Assembly: GCA_014084085.1 (NCBI GenBank)
Contig: NPFB01000165.1
Location: forward strand, 11,912 to 69,582
Direction: 5' to 3'
DNA from: Hondaea fermentalgiana
Lineage: Eukaryota > Sar > Bigyra > Thraustochytrida > Thraustochytriidae
Length of the DNA: 57,671 nt
Of the stretch, positions 22,986 to 32,509 are shown one piece after another (the first letter of the stretch is position 1; each line of letters opens with the position of its first letter). The notes under the pieces were generated by a model. It ran no database searches, had not been told where the DNA came from, and was given only the letters and a program-made list of their open reading frames with translations. The translations under genes and the position numbers were made by a program.

Positions 22986-23899
22986 CCTGCCCGCCTGCCT
23001 TCCGCCCGGCCTCCTCGCTTCGCTCGCTCGCTCGCTCGCTCGCGCGCGCGCCGCTGCCCCGCTCCGCTCGGCTCCGCGCGCTTCTGCTCGGCTCGTTTCC
23101 GCTCTGCGCGCGCCGCTCCTGCAGATTCTGCTCTGCGCGGACGGGCTCGACGCGGGCGGGCTCGCTCTGCCTTCATCATTCACGCATACGAGGACTCACA
23201 TCAGGCAGGCTGGCAGCCGCGGAGAGACGGCCCGGCGCACTGGCGAGGGGCGGCCGCAAGTGGGCTATCGCCGCATTCTGCACTTGCGCGAGCCCAACGT
23301 CCGGCGCGTGCCCTGTCCCCGAGTCCCGACCCGCCTTAACCCCCGCGTGTCCGCGCGCAGGCGGAACGCGGGGCGGTAAGGCGGGACGCGAAAAGGGTCT
23401 TCCGCCGCCAACGGTCGTGGCGGGTCCGCCGCTGTGGGGAGAGAGAAATTTGCAACAACCGACCGTGGCGTGTCGAGTTGACTTGGGTTGCGGAGTGCCG
23501 GGATAGACCGTTTGATAGACCGCCCCGGCCAACGGATATCCATCCTTTGGAGCTGCCATGGGCGAGCGAGGCAGCACTTGCAGGCAGGCAGGGCAGGCAA
23601 GGCGAGCAAACAAGCGTCAGGCTTTGGGCGCGCGGGTGATCTCGACGCTCGACGAGGCGCTCCGTCTCGAGGACGAAGCGTAAGCACATCGCTTGCGCGC
23701 GGAGGGACATTTATACATAAATCTCCAAAGACACACGCCACCGCATTGGTCTTTATCGTCCAAGTGGGGAAAACAACAATCGTCAGCTCGACACGTATCG
23801 CACTTTGATCCTTTTAGGAGTTCTTCTTCTTCTTCCTCTTCTTCTTCTTCTTCTCCTCCATTTCCTTCGGTCCTAGAGACCTGCTTTGTGACGAGTAGA
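22986..23899. promoter_or_regulatory. Divergent region, export-adaptor-like gene and UFD1
   Basis: About 910 bp between two head-to-head ATGs. The first 200 bp (5' leader of the minus gene) are CpG-rich with (CGCT)n; a (TTC)n run lies at 23823-23860, just before the UFD1 start. No other gene is supported. Confidence 0.4.
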
Positions 23900-25396
23900 A
23901 TGAGCCGCCTGTATCCCGGATGGGGATCCGGAAAAAATGGCAAGCTCGAAGAGGCCCTGGCCGTCTTTCCCGTGGCCACGCTCGATCGCGCAGACCTCGA
24001 GGCAGGCGACAAGGTTATTTTGCCTCAAAGCATGTTCCGAACCGTCTCGAGACTTCGACTGCCCTTTCCGCTCACCTTTGAAGTGACAAACCCAAGGATT
24101 GCAAAACTTGCAGCCAACGCCGCGACCAACGCTCGGCCAGGTCGACAGCGCGCCCCAATACATTCTGCCCCAACCAAAAAAACTGGACCCAATGGAGCTC
24201 CCGCACAGCCGAAACTTGTCAAAGGCGTCAGAAAAACACCTCCCACCGTCCCAAAGCAGTTCTGCGGCGTCATGGAATTCTCTGGCCCCGAAGGCAAAGC
24301 CTTTATTCCACATTGGATGATGCGCAACTTGCGCCTCAAAGAATCCCAAAAGGCAACCTTCCGAACTGTACCCAAAGACTCGCTCCCGCGTGGCACGCTC
24401 TGCCGCCTCCAGCCGCACACCACGGCCTTCATCGATCTTGCTGCCAGCATGGATCTTCGCGAGCTCCTGGAGCACGCCTTTCGGAACTATTCGGTCCTCA
24501 GCACTGGCGAAACGCTGGTTGTGAACGTGGCCGGTGAGAACTTCAAGATCAACGTCGTCGAGACGCAACCGGAACCGGCAATCTCGCTCTACGGCAACCT
24601 CGACCTTGAGGTCGACTTCGCCCCGCCGCTTGACCAGCCCGACGTCGGGAAAATGCGACCGTCCTCTCGCGAGAGGGCTAATCCGGCCGATACCAGTACA
24701 TCCGACGTCAACACGGACGTGGATGCACAGCTCGCCAGCCTCGCGCAGCAGGCGCTCGCCACTGTATCCAATGCTGCGCTCTCCTCCCTGGCGGCAGGGA
24801 CCGCTGCTGGAACCGGAACCAATAATCAGGTATCTTCTCCTGCGGAGAACGGTGCTCCCAAAGCCCACGTCTGGGGCGCCGGACGCTCCATCAATGGAGC
24901 CTCCACGACCGTGACTCCAGAAACCGCAGCGCCACAAACCACTACAGAGACCGCTTCCGCACCACAACCACGGGCACGTCGTCGCAAACCTTCACGCTTT
25001 GCGCAGAGGACAGCAGGCTCCTCCTTTGTCGGACAAGCGTCTACCGTGGACGCCGCCGATGCCGAGTCCGCGCGAGACCAGGACGAAGCGCAAACCACCG
25101 CAACACAGCAATTCACGCCTTTCACAGGTCCAGGCCGACGGCTTGTTTCCGCCGGTCAAGATCCTGCCATTGGCGACGAAAGCAATGCCAATGGCGACAC
25201 GGACGCGGAAACGCGGCCGAAACCAACGCGCGAGTCCCTTCGAGAGAGGCGCATGCGTTTCCTCGAGAACCTTGAAAAACAGGCAAACCGTGCCAAAACC
25301 CCCGAAGGCGAGGCAGACGACGCCGCTGCGAATTCCATCGCCGTGGGATCGAGTCTCAATGCTATTCGCAAGCAAAAGACGGGCGCTAAAGAATAA
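23900..25396 (+). CDS. UFD1: Ufd1, ubiquitin fusion degradation protein
   Basis: 498 residues starting at MSRLYPGWGSG; an upstream in-frame extension is poly-Ser from a TTC repeat and is likely non-coding. The N-terminal Ufd1 double-psi beta-barrel is visible: DLEAGDKVILPQSMFRTVSRL with PFPLTFEVTN (residues ~28-62), an insert of ~55 basic/Pro residues, then FCGVMEFSGPEGKAFIPHWMM, LRLKESQKATFRTV and DLRELLEHAFRNYSVLSTGE (to ~235). FTGPGRRL at residues 408-415 fits the SHP box (FxGxGxxL) that binds the Cdc48/p97 N-domain. Ufd1 with Npl4 directs Cdc48 to ubiquitinated substrates, including ERAD clients. The linker between barrel and SHP box is long, acidic and Ala/Thr-rich. The stop codon lies inside an AATAAA hexamer at 25392-25397. 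Confidence 0.92.
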   Translation: MSRLYPGWGSGKNGKLEEALAVFPVATLDRADLEAGDKVILPQSMFRTVSRLRLPFPLTFEVTNPRIAKLAANAATNARPGRQRAPIHSAPTKKTGPNGAPAQPKLVKGVRKTPPTVPKQFCGVMEFSGPEGKAFIPHWMMRNLRLKESQKATFRTVPKDSLPRGTLCRLQPHTTAFIDLAASMDLRELLEHAFRNYSVLSTGETLVVNVAGENFKINVVETQPEPAISLYGNLDLEVDFAPPLDQPDVGKMRPSSRERANPADTSTSDVNTDVDAQLASLAQQALATVSNAALSSLAAGTAAGTGTNNQVSSPAENGAPKAHVWGAGRSINGASTTVTPETAAPQTTTETASAPQPRARRRKPSRFAQRTAGSSFVGQASTVDAADAESARDQDEAQTTATQQFTPFTGPGRRLVSAGQDPAIGDESNANGDTDAETRPKPTRESLRERRMRFLENLEKQANRAKTPEGEADDAAANSIAVGSSLNAIRKQKTGAKE

Positions 25397-25425
25397 AAGT
25401 GTCGATCCCAAACGGCTCTCCTCCT

Positions 25426-26785
25426 TTATTGCGAACTCGACATCACCTGGGATTTGCTATGTTGATGTTGTTGATGCTGTTGCTGCTGTTGCTGCGTGGA
25501 GCTCGATATCACCTGGGATTTGCCGTGCTGATGTTGTGCGGTCTGCTGCTGTGCAGTCTGCTGCTGCGACGACGACGACGGCTGCGGCGGCTGTTGTTGC
25601 TGTTGCTGCTGTTGCTGCGGCTGTTGCTGCTGTTGCTGCGGCTGCGTTGGCTGGCCCGAGGCACCAACCTTTTGTTCGGCCTGTTTCGGAGCTTGCTGCG
25701 CCTGCTCCTGTGCAGCGGTCTGCGCGCCATTCGCGCCGCTCTGCTGCGACTGAGGCTGCTGAGTACGCTTAGGCCCATTAAACACATTGCCGTTTTTTGC
25801 AAGCTGTTCCTTGAGATTCTCAATGGTCAATTTTGCCTCCTTGAGCTGTTGCTTGGTATCCTTGAGCTGCCGTGTCAGCACAAAGTTCTTCATCTTGAGC
25901 GCATCGTATTCCGTAACAAGATTATTCGTATTCGAGTTCAGTTCCGTGACAAGCTCCTGCAAACGTGAGGTGCTTGCGCTTGCCGCGAGCTGCGGCTTGT
26001 TCATTCCACTGCTGACGTTGGCGCCGCTGCCTGATTGAAGCGAAGAGTTCATCGCAGCGGCACCCTTTGCATCCGCCTTGCGTGCTTCAAGGCCTTCGGT
26101 ACGCGCTCCTCCAGGCCCGCCGGGCCCAGTTCCGCTTGCTGCAGAACCTGCGAGGCCGCTCGCCGCAGCCCCAGCTGGCAGCCCTGTTGCCGGCGCACCG
26201 CTCCCAATCACAGCGCCCACGCCGCCAGGTGCAGCCGCGGCACCGCCAGGGCCCGGCGCTGCTCCTGCTTCGAGCGGGGCGCCCGCGGCACCTGCAGCAT
26301 CCACGACGGGAAGCTGTCCTCCGTTTTGTGCAGCCATTTCCTGCAGCATCTTGTGTAATTTGCGGTTCTGCGCTGAAATCTTTTGCAACTCAAACATAAT
26401 CGTCGTCTGGGTTGCGCGCTTGGCGTTCGCAGCCCCAGGTTGTCTCTTCGCGCCCGCGCCACCCGGGGCAGCAGCTGTGCCCACAGGAATGGCCCCGTTC
26501 TGAACGGGCCAAGTTTGCGCAGCCACGCTTGCAGCATTATTGGGTCCTGGCTCAAAGCCTCCTGCCGCGCCGCCCGTCGTGTATGGCTGTGCTAGCTGCT
26601 GCGGAGGTGCCTGCTGCGGCTGGACCTGCTGCGGAGGTGGTGTCTGCGTCGAGCCAGGGGTCTCAATAGGGACGGCTTGGTCGCCCAGGAATGTCGTGTC
26701 TCCCGGAACACCCGTTGACGCGGGCACGTAATAAAGCGCTTGAGGTCTTTGCCCGGCGCTACTTTGAGCCTGACTCTGGTTTAGG

Positions 26786-26824
<39 letters not shown>

Positions 26825-27606
26825 AGTTGTTGTTGTTGTTGCTGGTGCTGCTGTTGAAGGTATTGAAGTTGTTGATGTTGTTGCTGAATTTGCTGCTGCT
26901 GCTGGTACAGCTGTTGTTGCTGCGTCAAGAGAGACGAGTACGAAGAGGCAGAGGAGCGGGGCTGATCCAATGGCCAGCTCGTATAAGATATGCGTGGCTC
27001 GGAGGTTGTCGAGGCGTCTTCTGAAAGTTCATCGTCATCCTTGTCCTTTTCCGTGACGACGACGAACCGCCCACTGGATCGCACATGAACGTCATTTGCC
27101 CTCTCTGGCGCGTACTCCACGATTGGACCTGTTGTCTCCAGCACCGTGCCGCCCCCTGTTGCAGCAGCAGCTGCCGACACAGCATCGTTTACTTCGTCCT
27201 TGGTTACCAAAAAGCGGCCCTTGCGAACACCTTCCGGCTTCTCGGATCCTCCATTGGGTCCGCCAGCAGTACTGGGTACACCGGAGACACTAGCTCCATC
27301 TTCGCTTGTATTTTCAGTGCCCTGGTATTGTTGCTGTTGCTGCTGTTGCTGCTGCTGCGCCTGAGGCTGACCTTGTTTGGGTGGCTGTTCACCTCCCTGG
27401 GCTTGCTGTGTCTGAGCCACATCGGGTCGCTGCGCGTCGCTCATGGACCGAGTCCGTTGCCGCTGCTGCTGCTGCTGGGAAGGTTGTGGCTGCTCCTGGT
27501 GCTCGTGCTGCTGCTGCTGCTGCTGCGGCGGCGGCGGGCCCGCCCTGGATGCTGTGGTGTTGCTTGCGGTCGAGTTCGAGGCGTGAGACGCGAGAGCCTC
27601 GCTCAT
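25426..27606 (-). CDS. Poly-Q protein with C-terminal coiled coil
   Basis: 726 residues from MSEALASHASNST. At least six glutamine tracts are encoded largely by CAG/CAA runs (near 26790-26822, 25590-25650 and 27330-27360, among others). Two short motifs of the form GRF-x-V occur early (KGRFLVTKDE and SGRFVVVTEKD). A helical segment, TIMFELQKISAQNRKLHKMLQEM, sits mid-protein. Residues ~540-615 are a clear coiled coil (LQELVTELNSNTNNL then LTRQLKDTKQQLKEAKLTIENLKEQL). The C-terminal tail repeats a (H/S)KSQV(I/M)SSS unit. No enzymatic domain is visible. It is probably a disordered scaffold or regulatory protein. I do not recognise an orthologue. Confidence 0.8.
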
Positions 27607-28092
27607 GGGGGCGATTGACCCCTACTCCTGCAAAGTGCCTGCTCCGCTGTCCCAGTAAGGACCTACTATCCCGCCCGCGCGCAAAGACGCCTCTAGCCAG
27701 GTCCTCGCTCTCCCTTTGAGGCCTCGAGGCACCACTCGCGCCGCGCCCTCTTGCAGCCTCGCGCCGGGGGCTCTCTCGCGGTTGCTCGGATTTGATTTTC
27801 TTTTTTGGGCTGATGTTTTGCTTGATGTTTTTTTTTTTTAACTCTCAGGTTAGGTTTGTAGACAAACCCCAGCGATGTTTTAGGTTAGGTTTCGTGCCAA
27901 CGCCGCACAACGGAACGGACAACGTTGCGAGCCCTTTTGTCCAAAGCAAACACGCAAGCCAAGAAAGCAAGCAAGCTTTGAAGGAGGACGCCACTTCGTA
28001 GCGGAGCTACTACGAAAAGGACGAGAACGCACGGGCCGCGAGCTCAAGACGCGCTCGCGCAACAGCCAGAGACGAAAAGGGACACGGAGAAA
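27607..28092. promoter_or_regulatory. Divergent region, poly-Q gene and PIH1 gene
   Basis: Bidirectional promoter candidate. It includes a T tract (27830-27839), two copies of GGTTAGGTTT (about 27848 and 27881) and a perfect inverted repeat TTCGTAG/CTACGAA at about 27995-28015, within 100 bp of the PIH1 ATG. Confidence 0.45.
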
Positions 28093-29958
28093 ATGAATTC
28101 GGCCAAGTCACTGCGACGCGCCGGCAGAGGTCAAGGCGGTAAAATGTCCCTTAGCGCCGCCATGCGCCAGCTCGGCATCGACAAAGAGAGTCTGCCCAAG
28201 CAAGAAGCGGAGGAGCTCTGGAACATGCTCAACAATATGGCCGACAAGGACCCTGATGGCTACAAGGATTTTATTCGCAACCAAATGGACGAAGCCAAAC
28301 AAGACGAGGACAACCAGGTCCAGAGAAGAGGCTTTCGACCCGAAAAAGGATTTGCAATCAGGACTTCCTACGTGCAAAACGATGCCGCCGCCACCACCAC
28401 GAAACCAGTCTACATTAATCTATGCGGTTGCAAGGCCGTTGAGATGCCACGCGACGCTGCAGGCACGCTGCTCGAACCGACCAAGACGGCGAAGCCCAAC
28501 TTGACGGGGCTTAACATCCCCCTCGCCGTCGGAACTCTGCGCGACTGCATCAACCCAGACTCTGGAGACGACGCCCACGTGCTCGATGTGGTTTTCCACC
28601 CTTGGGTTACAGAACAAGCGTGTGAGTTCAGCAGCTTCCAGGCCCAAATTATCGAGCTTGCTCTCACGTGGTGCGAAGCCGAAGCGCGAGGTAAACTCTC
28701 GCGCAAGTACGCAACCCTTCCTCGCGCATACTATGGCACGGACCCCATGGGAATGACTGCCTTTTTTCCTGTCGGTGAGGACCCTACTCAGTCCACAGGA
28801 GCCTCCGCGTCGGCATCCAAGTCCAAATCACTGCCATCAAAGGACCCAAAAGCAGATGTCATGGCGCGGCCCGAAACCTTGCTCGGAGCCTTGCGCGAAG
28901 AGACGAAAGCTGATGAGACACAATCGACGAAAGAGATCAAGCTTCAGCAAAAGGAAAGAGAAAATAATGCCAGGAACACGCCAATTGTTTTGCCCGGCGG
29001 TATTGGCCCACGCAGCGATAGCGTCATGTCCGAAAAGGACAAGCAGCCAAAACCAAAACCAGAGAAAAAACCGAAAGTCCAACAGACGCCCAAAAAGCTT
29101 GTGCAGGAAGTGTCCAAAGCGCCAAAGCGGGCCGCCGTGAAGAAGGGTTTTCTTGAAAATACTAATGGCGCGCTTTATGGCGAAGCTGGCTCGAGCGAAG
29201 GCGCGCCGACATCTCTGTACCAAAAGGCCAAGATTGTTGATCTCAACAAAATGTCACCGGAAGAGGTGCAAAAGGTAATGCAAGAGCACGGCGGCGGTGG
29301 CCCGCTTCCTTCGGCTGCTGGTGCACAGCAGGCAAGGCCGCCCAAAGAGAAACAATCACTTTCCAACGCCGCGGCATCTGCCAAGAGCGAGAATGACAAG
29401 CGCGACGATACGCGAAAGATGCTCGAACATGCCTTTGAGAGCCTCTCCAAGGAAGAAAAGGATGCTTTTGAAAAGTTTGCAGAGGCTGCGGACCTCGAGT
29501 TCGCCAAGCGTAATGTCAATGATCAGGATGTACAGCCTGGCCTTGAGGGGCTCTTTGGGGATCTCACAAAGTCAATGGGGTCGCTAGGTGCTCTTTTCGA
29601 CACGGGCAAACCGGGACCTGCTCAGCACAGTACGAAAGAAGCAAAGGCGCCTGCGAGCGAGCCGGAAACAATAGGGGACGCAACATCCACGCATATCGCT
29701 CTCGCCCCGGCACCCCACAAGCTCACGGAGAATGTGGAGACGGGGGAGATTAAACTAGTTTTGGACGTCGGGACTTCATGCACGCTTGCAGATATTGATG
29801 TGGAAATTTCGGAGCACAAGGTCCGGCTCGTGAGCAAGGGGAACTTTGCTGACACACCCATTCGTCTCCCAACGGCGATCGATCGCGAGAGTGCTCGCGC
29901 CAAGCTCTCCAAGAAGACCGGCAAGCTCACAATCAAGGCGACCATGAAGAAGCGATAA
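28093..29958 (+). CDS. PIH1-domain protein (PIH1D1/2-like)
   Basis: 621 residues; an internal ATG at 28144 (MSLSAAMRQLG) could also be the start. An N-terminal helical part has EELWNMLNNMADKDPDGYKDFI, typical of PIH1D2-like proteins. The PIH1 domain spans ~100-235: KPVYINLCGCKAVEMP, NIPLAVGTLRD, HVLDVVFHPWV and QAQIIELALTWCEAE. A charged linker has Lys/Pro stretches and two or three predicted coils. A C-terminal CS/p23-like beta sandwich lies at ~550-621 (IKLVLDVGTSCTLADIDVEIS...HKVRLVS...KLTIKATMKK). PIH proteins act with HSP90 and R2TP-type complexes in assembly of axonemal dyneins and other complexes, so this gene suggests the organism has, or recently had, a motile flagellum. Which PIH paralogue it is cannot be settled by eye. 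Confidence 0.85.
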   Translation: MNSAKSLRRAGRGQGGKMSLSAAMRQLGIDKESLPKQEAEELWNMLNNMADKDPDGYKDFIRNQMDEAKQDEDNQVQRRGFRPEKGFAIRTSYVQNDAAATTTKPVYINLCGCKAVEMPRDAAGTLLEPTKTAKPNLTGLNIPLAVGTLRDCINPDSGDDAHVLDVVFHPWVTEQACEFSSFQAQIIELALTWCEAEARGKLSRKYATLPRAYYGTDPMGMTAFFPVGEDPTQSTGASASASKSKSLPSKDPKADVMARPETLLGALREETKADETQSTKEIKLQQKERENNARNTPIVLPGGIGPRSDSVMSEKDKQPKPKPEKKPKVQQTPKKLVQEVSKAPKRAAVKKGFLENTNGALYGEAGSSEGAPTSLYQKAKIVDLNKMSPEEVQKVMQEHGGGGPLPSAAGAQQARPPKEKQSLSNAAASAKSENDKRDDTRKMLEHAFESLSKEEKDAFEKFAEAADLEFAKRNVNDQDVQPGLEGLFGDLTKSMGSLGALFDTGKPGPAQHSTKEAKAPASEPETIGDATSTHIALAPAPHKLTENVETGEIKLVLDVGTSCTLADIDVEISEHKVRLVSKGNFADTPIRLPTAIDRESARAKLSKKTGKLTIKATMKKR

Positions 29959-30334
29959 TTGCTCATCAAGAAGATTGTCAAGCTCATGAACAAGGCCAAG
30001 ACCGTATGAAGAATGAATTGATGAGACTCTTTTTCCTTTTCTTTTTTCCTTGCCAAGCGAACGAGCGAGTCTTTGTTGTGCAGCTGCTCCGGGTTCGCCG
30101 TGAGACAAGCGGGTGGGTGGGCGAAGAGGAATAATATGAAAGGCGCGAACTTGTGATCAAATTTCACCATGCCGTAGCTTTTATCCGTTTTTTTTTTTTT
30201 TTTTCCATTGGTAAAGTGTGTCCAAACAAAGCAAGGCACTTTTCTATCATCACCTTTTCGCGGTGCAAATCATCTTTCTTCAGGGCGTGGGCGCCTGACG
30301 CGCGAGCGTTGGACCGCCCCTTGCCACTGATTCG
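29959..30334. other. Intergenic region
   Basis: 3' flank of the PIH1 gene and promoter of the EF-hand gene. A T tract lies at 30187-30204. No gene seen. Confidence 0.4.
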
Positions 30335-31780
30335 ATGGCGGATGCGCACGCTGGCAAGTGTGCGCGGACGCGCATCAAGACGGTTTATAACTATGAAACC
30401 GTGCGATGGCTCGAAAGACATCATCGGCAGAGGCTCGTGTCTCGACAAAAGCTCGACGAGGAGAGACTCTCGCAACTCAAGGAGATGTTTGACCACCTCG
30501 ATGAGGACAAGTACGTTTTCCTACTCACTTGCTTGCACTTCTCCAATCTTCTCCAATCTTCACAAATTCGGGAAACGCGAAGACTGACCTTGCGCAAAAC
30601 ATCATCACGCGTTGCTCGAGCAGCTCCGGCTCAATAGATCTTGCAGAATTGGAGCTAGCCATGAAATTCCTGCACCCTGACGGCGATGGCGCCCAGTCGA
30701 GCGAGGCCATCATTGAGCAATTTCGGTACATGGACACGGACGGGTCCGAGAGCATCGACTTTGGGGAATTCGTTAGCGTCATGACGTCTGACATTGTTGA
30801 CCAGGAGTTTTTCCAGCTCAAAGACGAGGTCGAGGCCGCCAAGTGGGACCTGGCGTTCTTTCTTTTTGCCACCAACTTTCGCAGACAAAAGGTACGTCTC
30901 TTGATGCGGTTCCAAACCTTGCTTCTCTCTGCGATGTGACTTTGTGCCGTGTGACTGACACGCGATTCATGATCTCTCTGGCTGCGGCTTGCAAACGTGA
31001 CGTGACATCGTTTGTGATGCTCCGCATTGGTGCGCCGCGGGGAACCGACTTCCTCTCCTTGACCAGCTTATCGACGACATTGGCGGCGCGGACCCAAGTT
31101 TAACCGGCGACGGGCACAGCGACCGCGCTCGCTACGCCAAGTTCCACACCCTTTTCCAGGTCCCGGTGCTGCCCAGCTCGCTGCAAGACGAGGAGGCGAT
31201 GCGCCGGTACGAGGCCGAGACGATACGGAAGCGCAAGCAGCGCGTGCGCGAGGTCAGGCGCGCGCGCGAGGCTGGCGCGGCCCTTTTCGGGCCTCAGGAG
31301 CGGCCGACAAACGCCCTCCTCGCCAAGCTCGCTTCCTCGTCGCGAGATCCGCCTCGCGCTGCCGCGCGGCATTCCGGCACGCGATTCGCCGCGACAGCCC
31401 CGCGGCCGCGGCCGCCGCCCGGCCGGCCTCCGCGTCTGCTGCGCGCCGGCTCGCCGGNNNNNNNNNNNNNNNNNNNNNNNNNNNNNNNNNNNNNNNNNNN
31501 NNNNNNNNNNNNNNNNNNNNNNNNNNNNNNNNNNNNNNNNNNNNNNNNNNNNNNNNNCTCGCCGGGGCACGCCGCGCTGCGCATCAAGCGCGACGCCCTG
31601 CGCGAGGCGCGCCACACGCTCGGGTCGCAGGCCCCGCATCCTCGGCATCCTCATCCGCAGCATCCCCATCCCGCCGCCGCCCTCGTCCCCGCCGCCTCCT
31701 CCTCCTCCGGCCGCGCCGCCGCCGGGGGCCCGCGCGGCGCCCGCAAGCGCGGCCCCGCGCGCCTGGGCATCCTGCGCTAG
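30335..31780 (+). CDS. EF-hand calcium-binding protein, 3 exons
   Basis: Spliced model: 30335-30510, 30624-30891, 31067-31780, interrupted by a 100-N gap inside exon 3; 385 codons as written. Both donors are GTACGT. The first intron falls inside calcium loop 1: joining restores DEDNSGSIDLAE (residues 56-67), with ligands at positions 1, 3, 5 and 12. Loop 2 is DTDGSESIDFGE (96-107). Further helices follow (EFFQLKDEVEAAKWDLAFFLF), then a basic helix rich in Arg/Glu and a Pro/His/Ala-rich tail encoded by GC-rich sequence. It is probably a calcium sensor; the partner is unknown. Splicing is well supported by the restored EF-hand, whereas the start and the region around the gap are less sure. Confidence 0.8.
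31458..31557. other. Assembly gap (100 N)
   Basis: Placeholder gap within exon 3 of the EF-hand gene. The bases CTCGCCGG occur immediately on both sides, suggesting overlapping contig ends. Confidence 0.99.
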
Positions 31781-32509
31781 CCGCGAGACCTCTGTGGCCG
31801 CCGCGATCTTTCCCAGTTTGCTTGCTTCAGTATTAGCAGCGGCAATGAGCAGCAGCACGTGCGCGTGTGTCTGGGACGCGACAACCGCCCGGCACGGCGG
31901 CATTCGCGCGGCCATGGCTGCCGCATCGCGACGACATCGCGATCGCATTGCACCGGCTGGGGCGAGACCGCCTTGGACGGGATCGCATCCGCCGCTACGG
32001 AGGGAGAGCGTCGATACGCCAGCTGCAGCTGCAGCATCTTGCGTGCGTGGGACGCGGCGCGAGATCTTCGCCTCCGTCAATGAACCGCGCCGGAACAAGT
32101 TGTCGCGCCCTGACCTCCTTCCTTTTCGGAGGGAAGCGGAAGCGCGATGGCGAGCGTGGAGCCGCAGCCGCTGAACGAGCTGCGAGGGACCGCGAAGGGA
32201 GGGGGCGGCCAAGGGAAGCTTCCCGGCTCTGCAGCTGCTTGCTTGCATTGCATTGCATTGCTTTGCCTTGCCTGCTGGCTGGACGCGGAGCTCGGGATAG
32301 CGTCCTCTACGAGCTGTGAGGCGGTGAAGATGAGACGGCCTCGGCCTCGCACAGTCGCCGTCGGCGCAGACTGCGAGCGTGCGAGGGAGGCCAGACCCGC
32401 AACAGCTGAGGCGTCCAGGTCGCAGCAGAGCAACTCGTAGAGACACTTCGTAGCGAAGACGCGCAGCAGCGTGTCGATAGCAAGCGAGCGAGCGAACAAG
32501 CAAGCAAGC
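31781..32509. other. Intergenic region upstream of the first Gfo/Idh gene
   Basis: GC-rich, with short ORFs on both strands that carry no domain. (CATTG)n and (CAAG)n runs occur near 32246-32265 and 32494-32508, the latter directly before the start codon. Confidence 0.4.

Noticed and set aside
22029..23339. 436-residue Leu/Val-rich plus-strand ORF
   Set aside because: It is the antisense reading of the Asn/Gln/Lys-rich export-adaptor gene; Leu/Val runs arise from GTT/TTG repeats, and no domain is seen.
27840..27900. Telomere-like GGTTAGGTTT sequences
   Set aside because: Only two short copies, not a tandem array; not enough to call an interstitial telomere.
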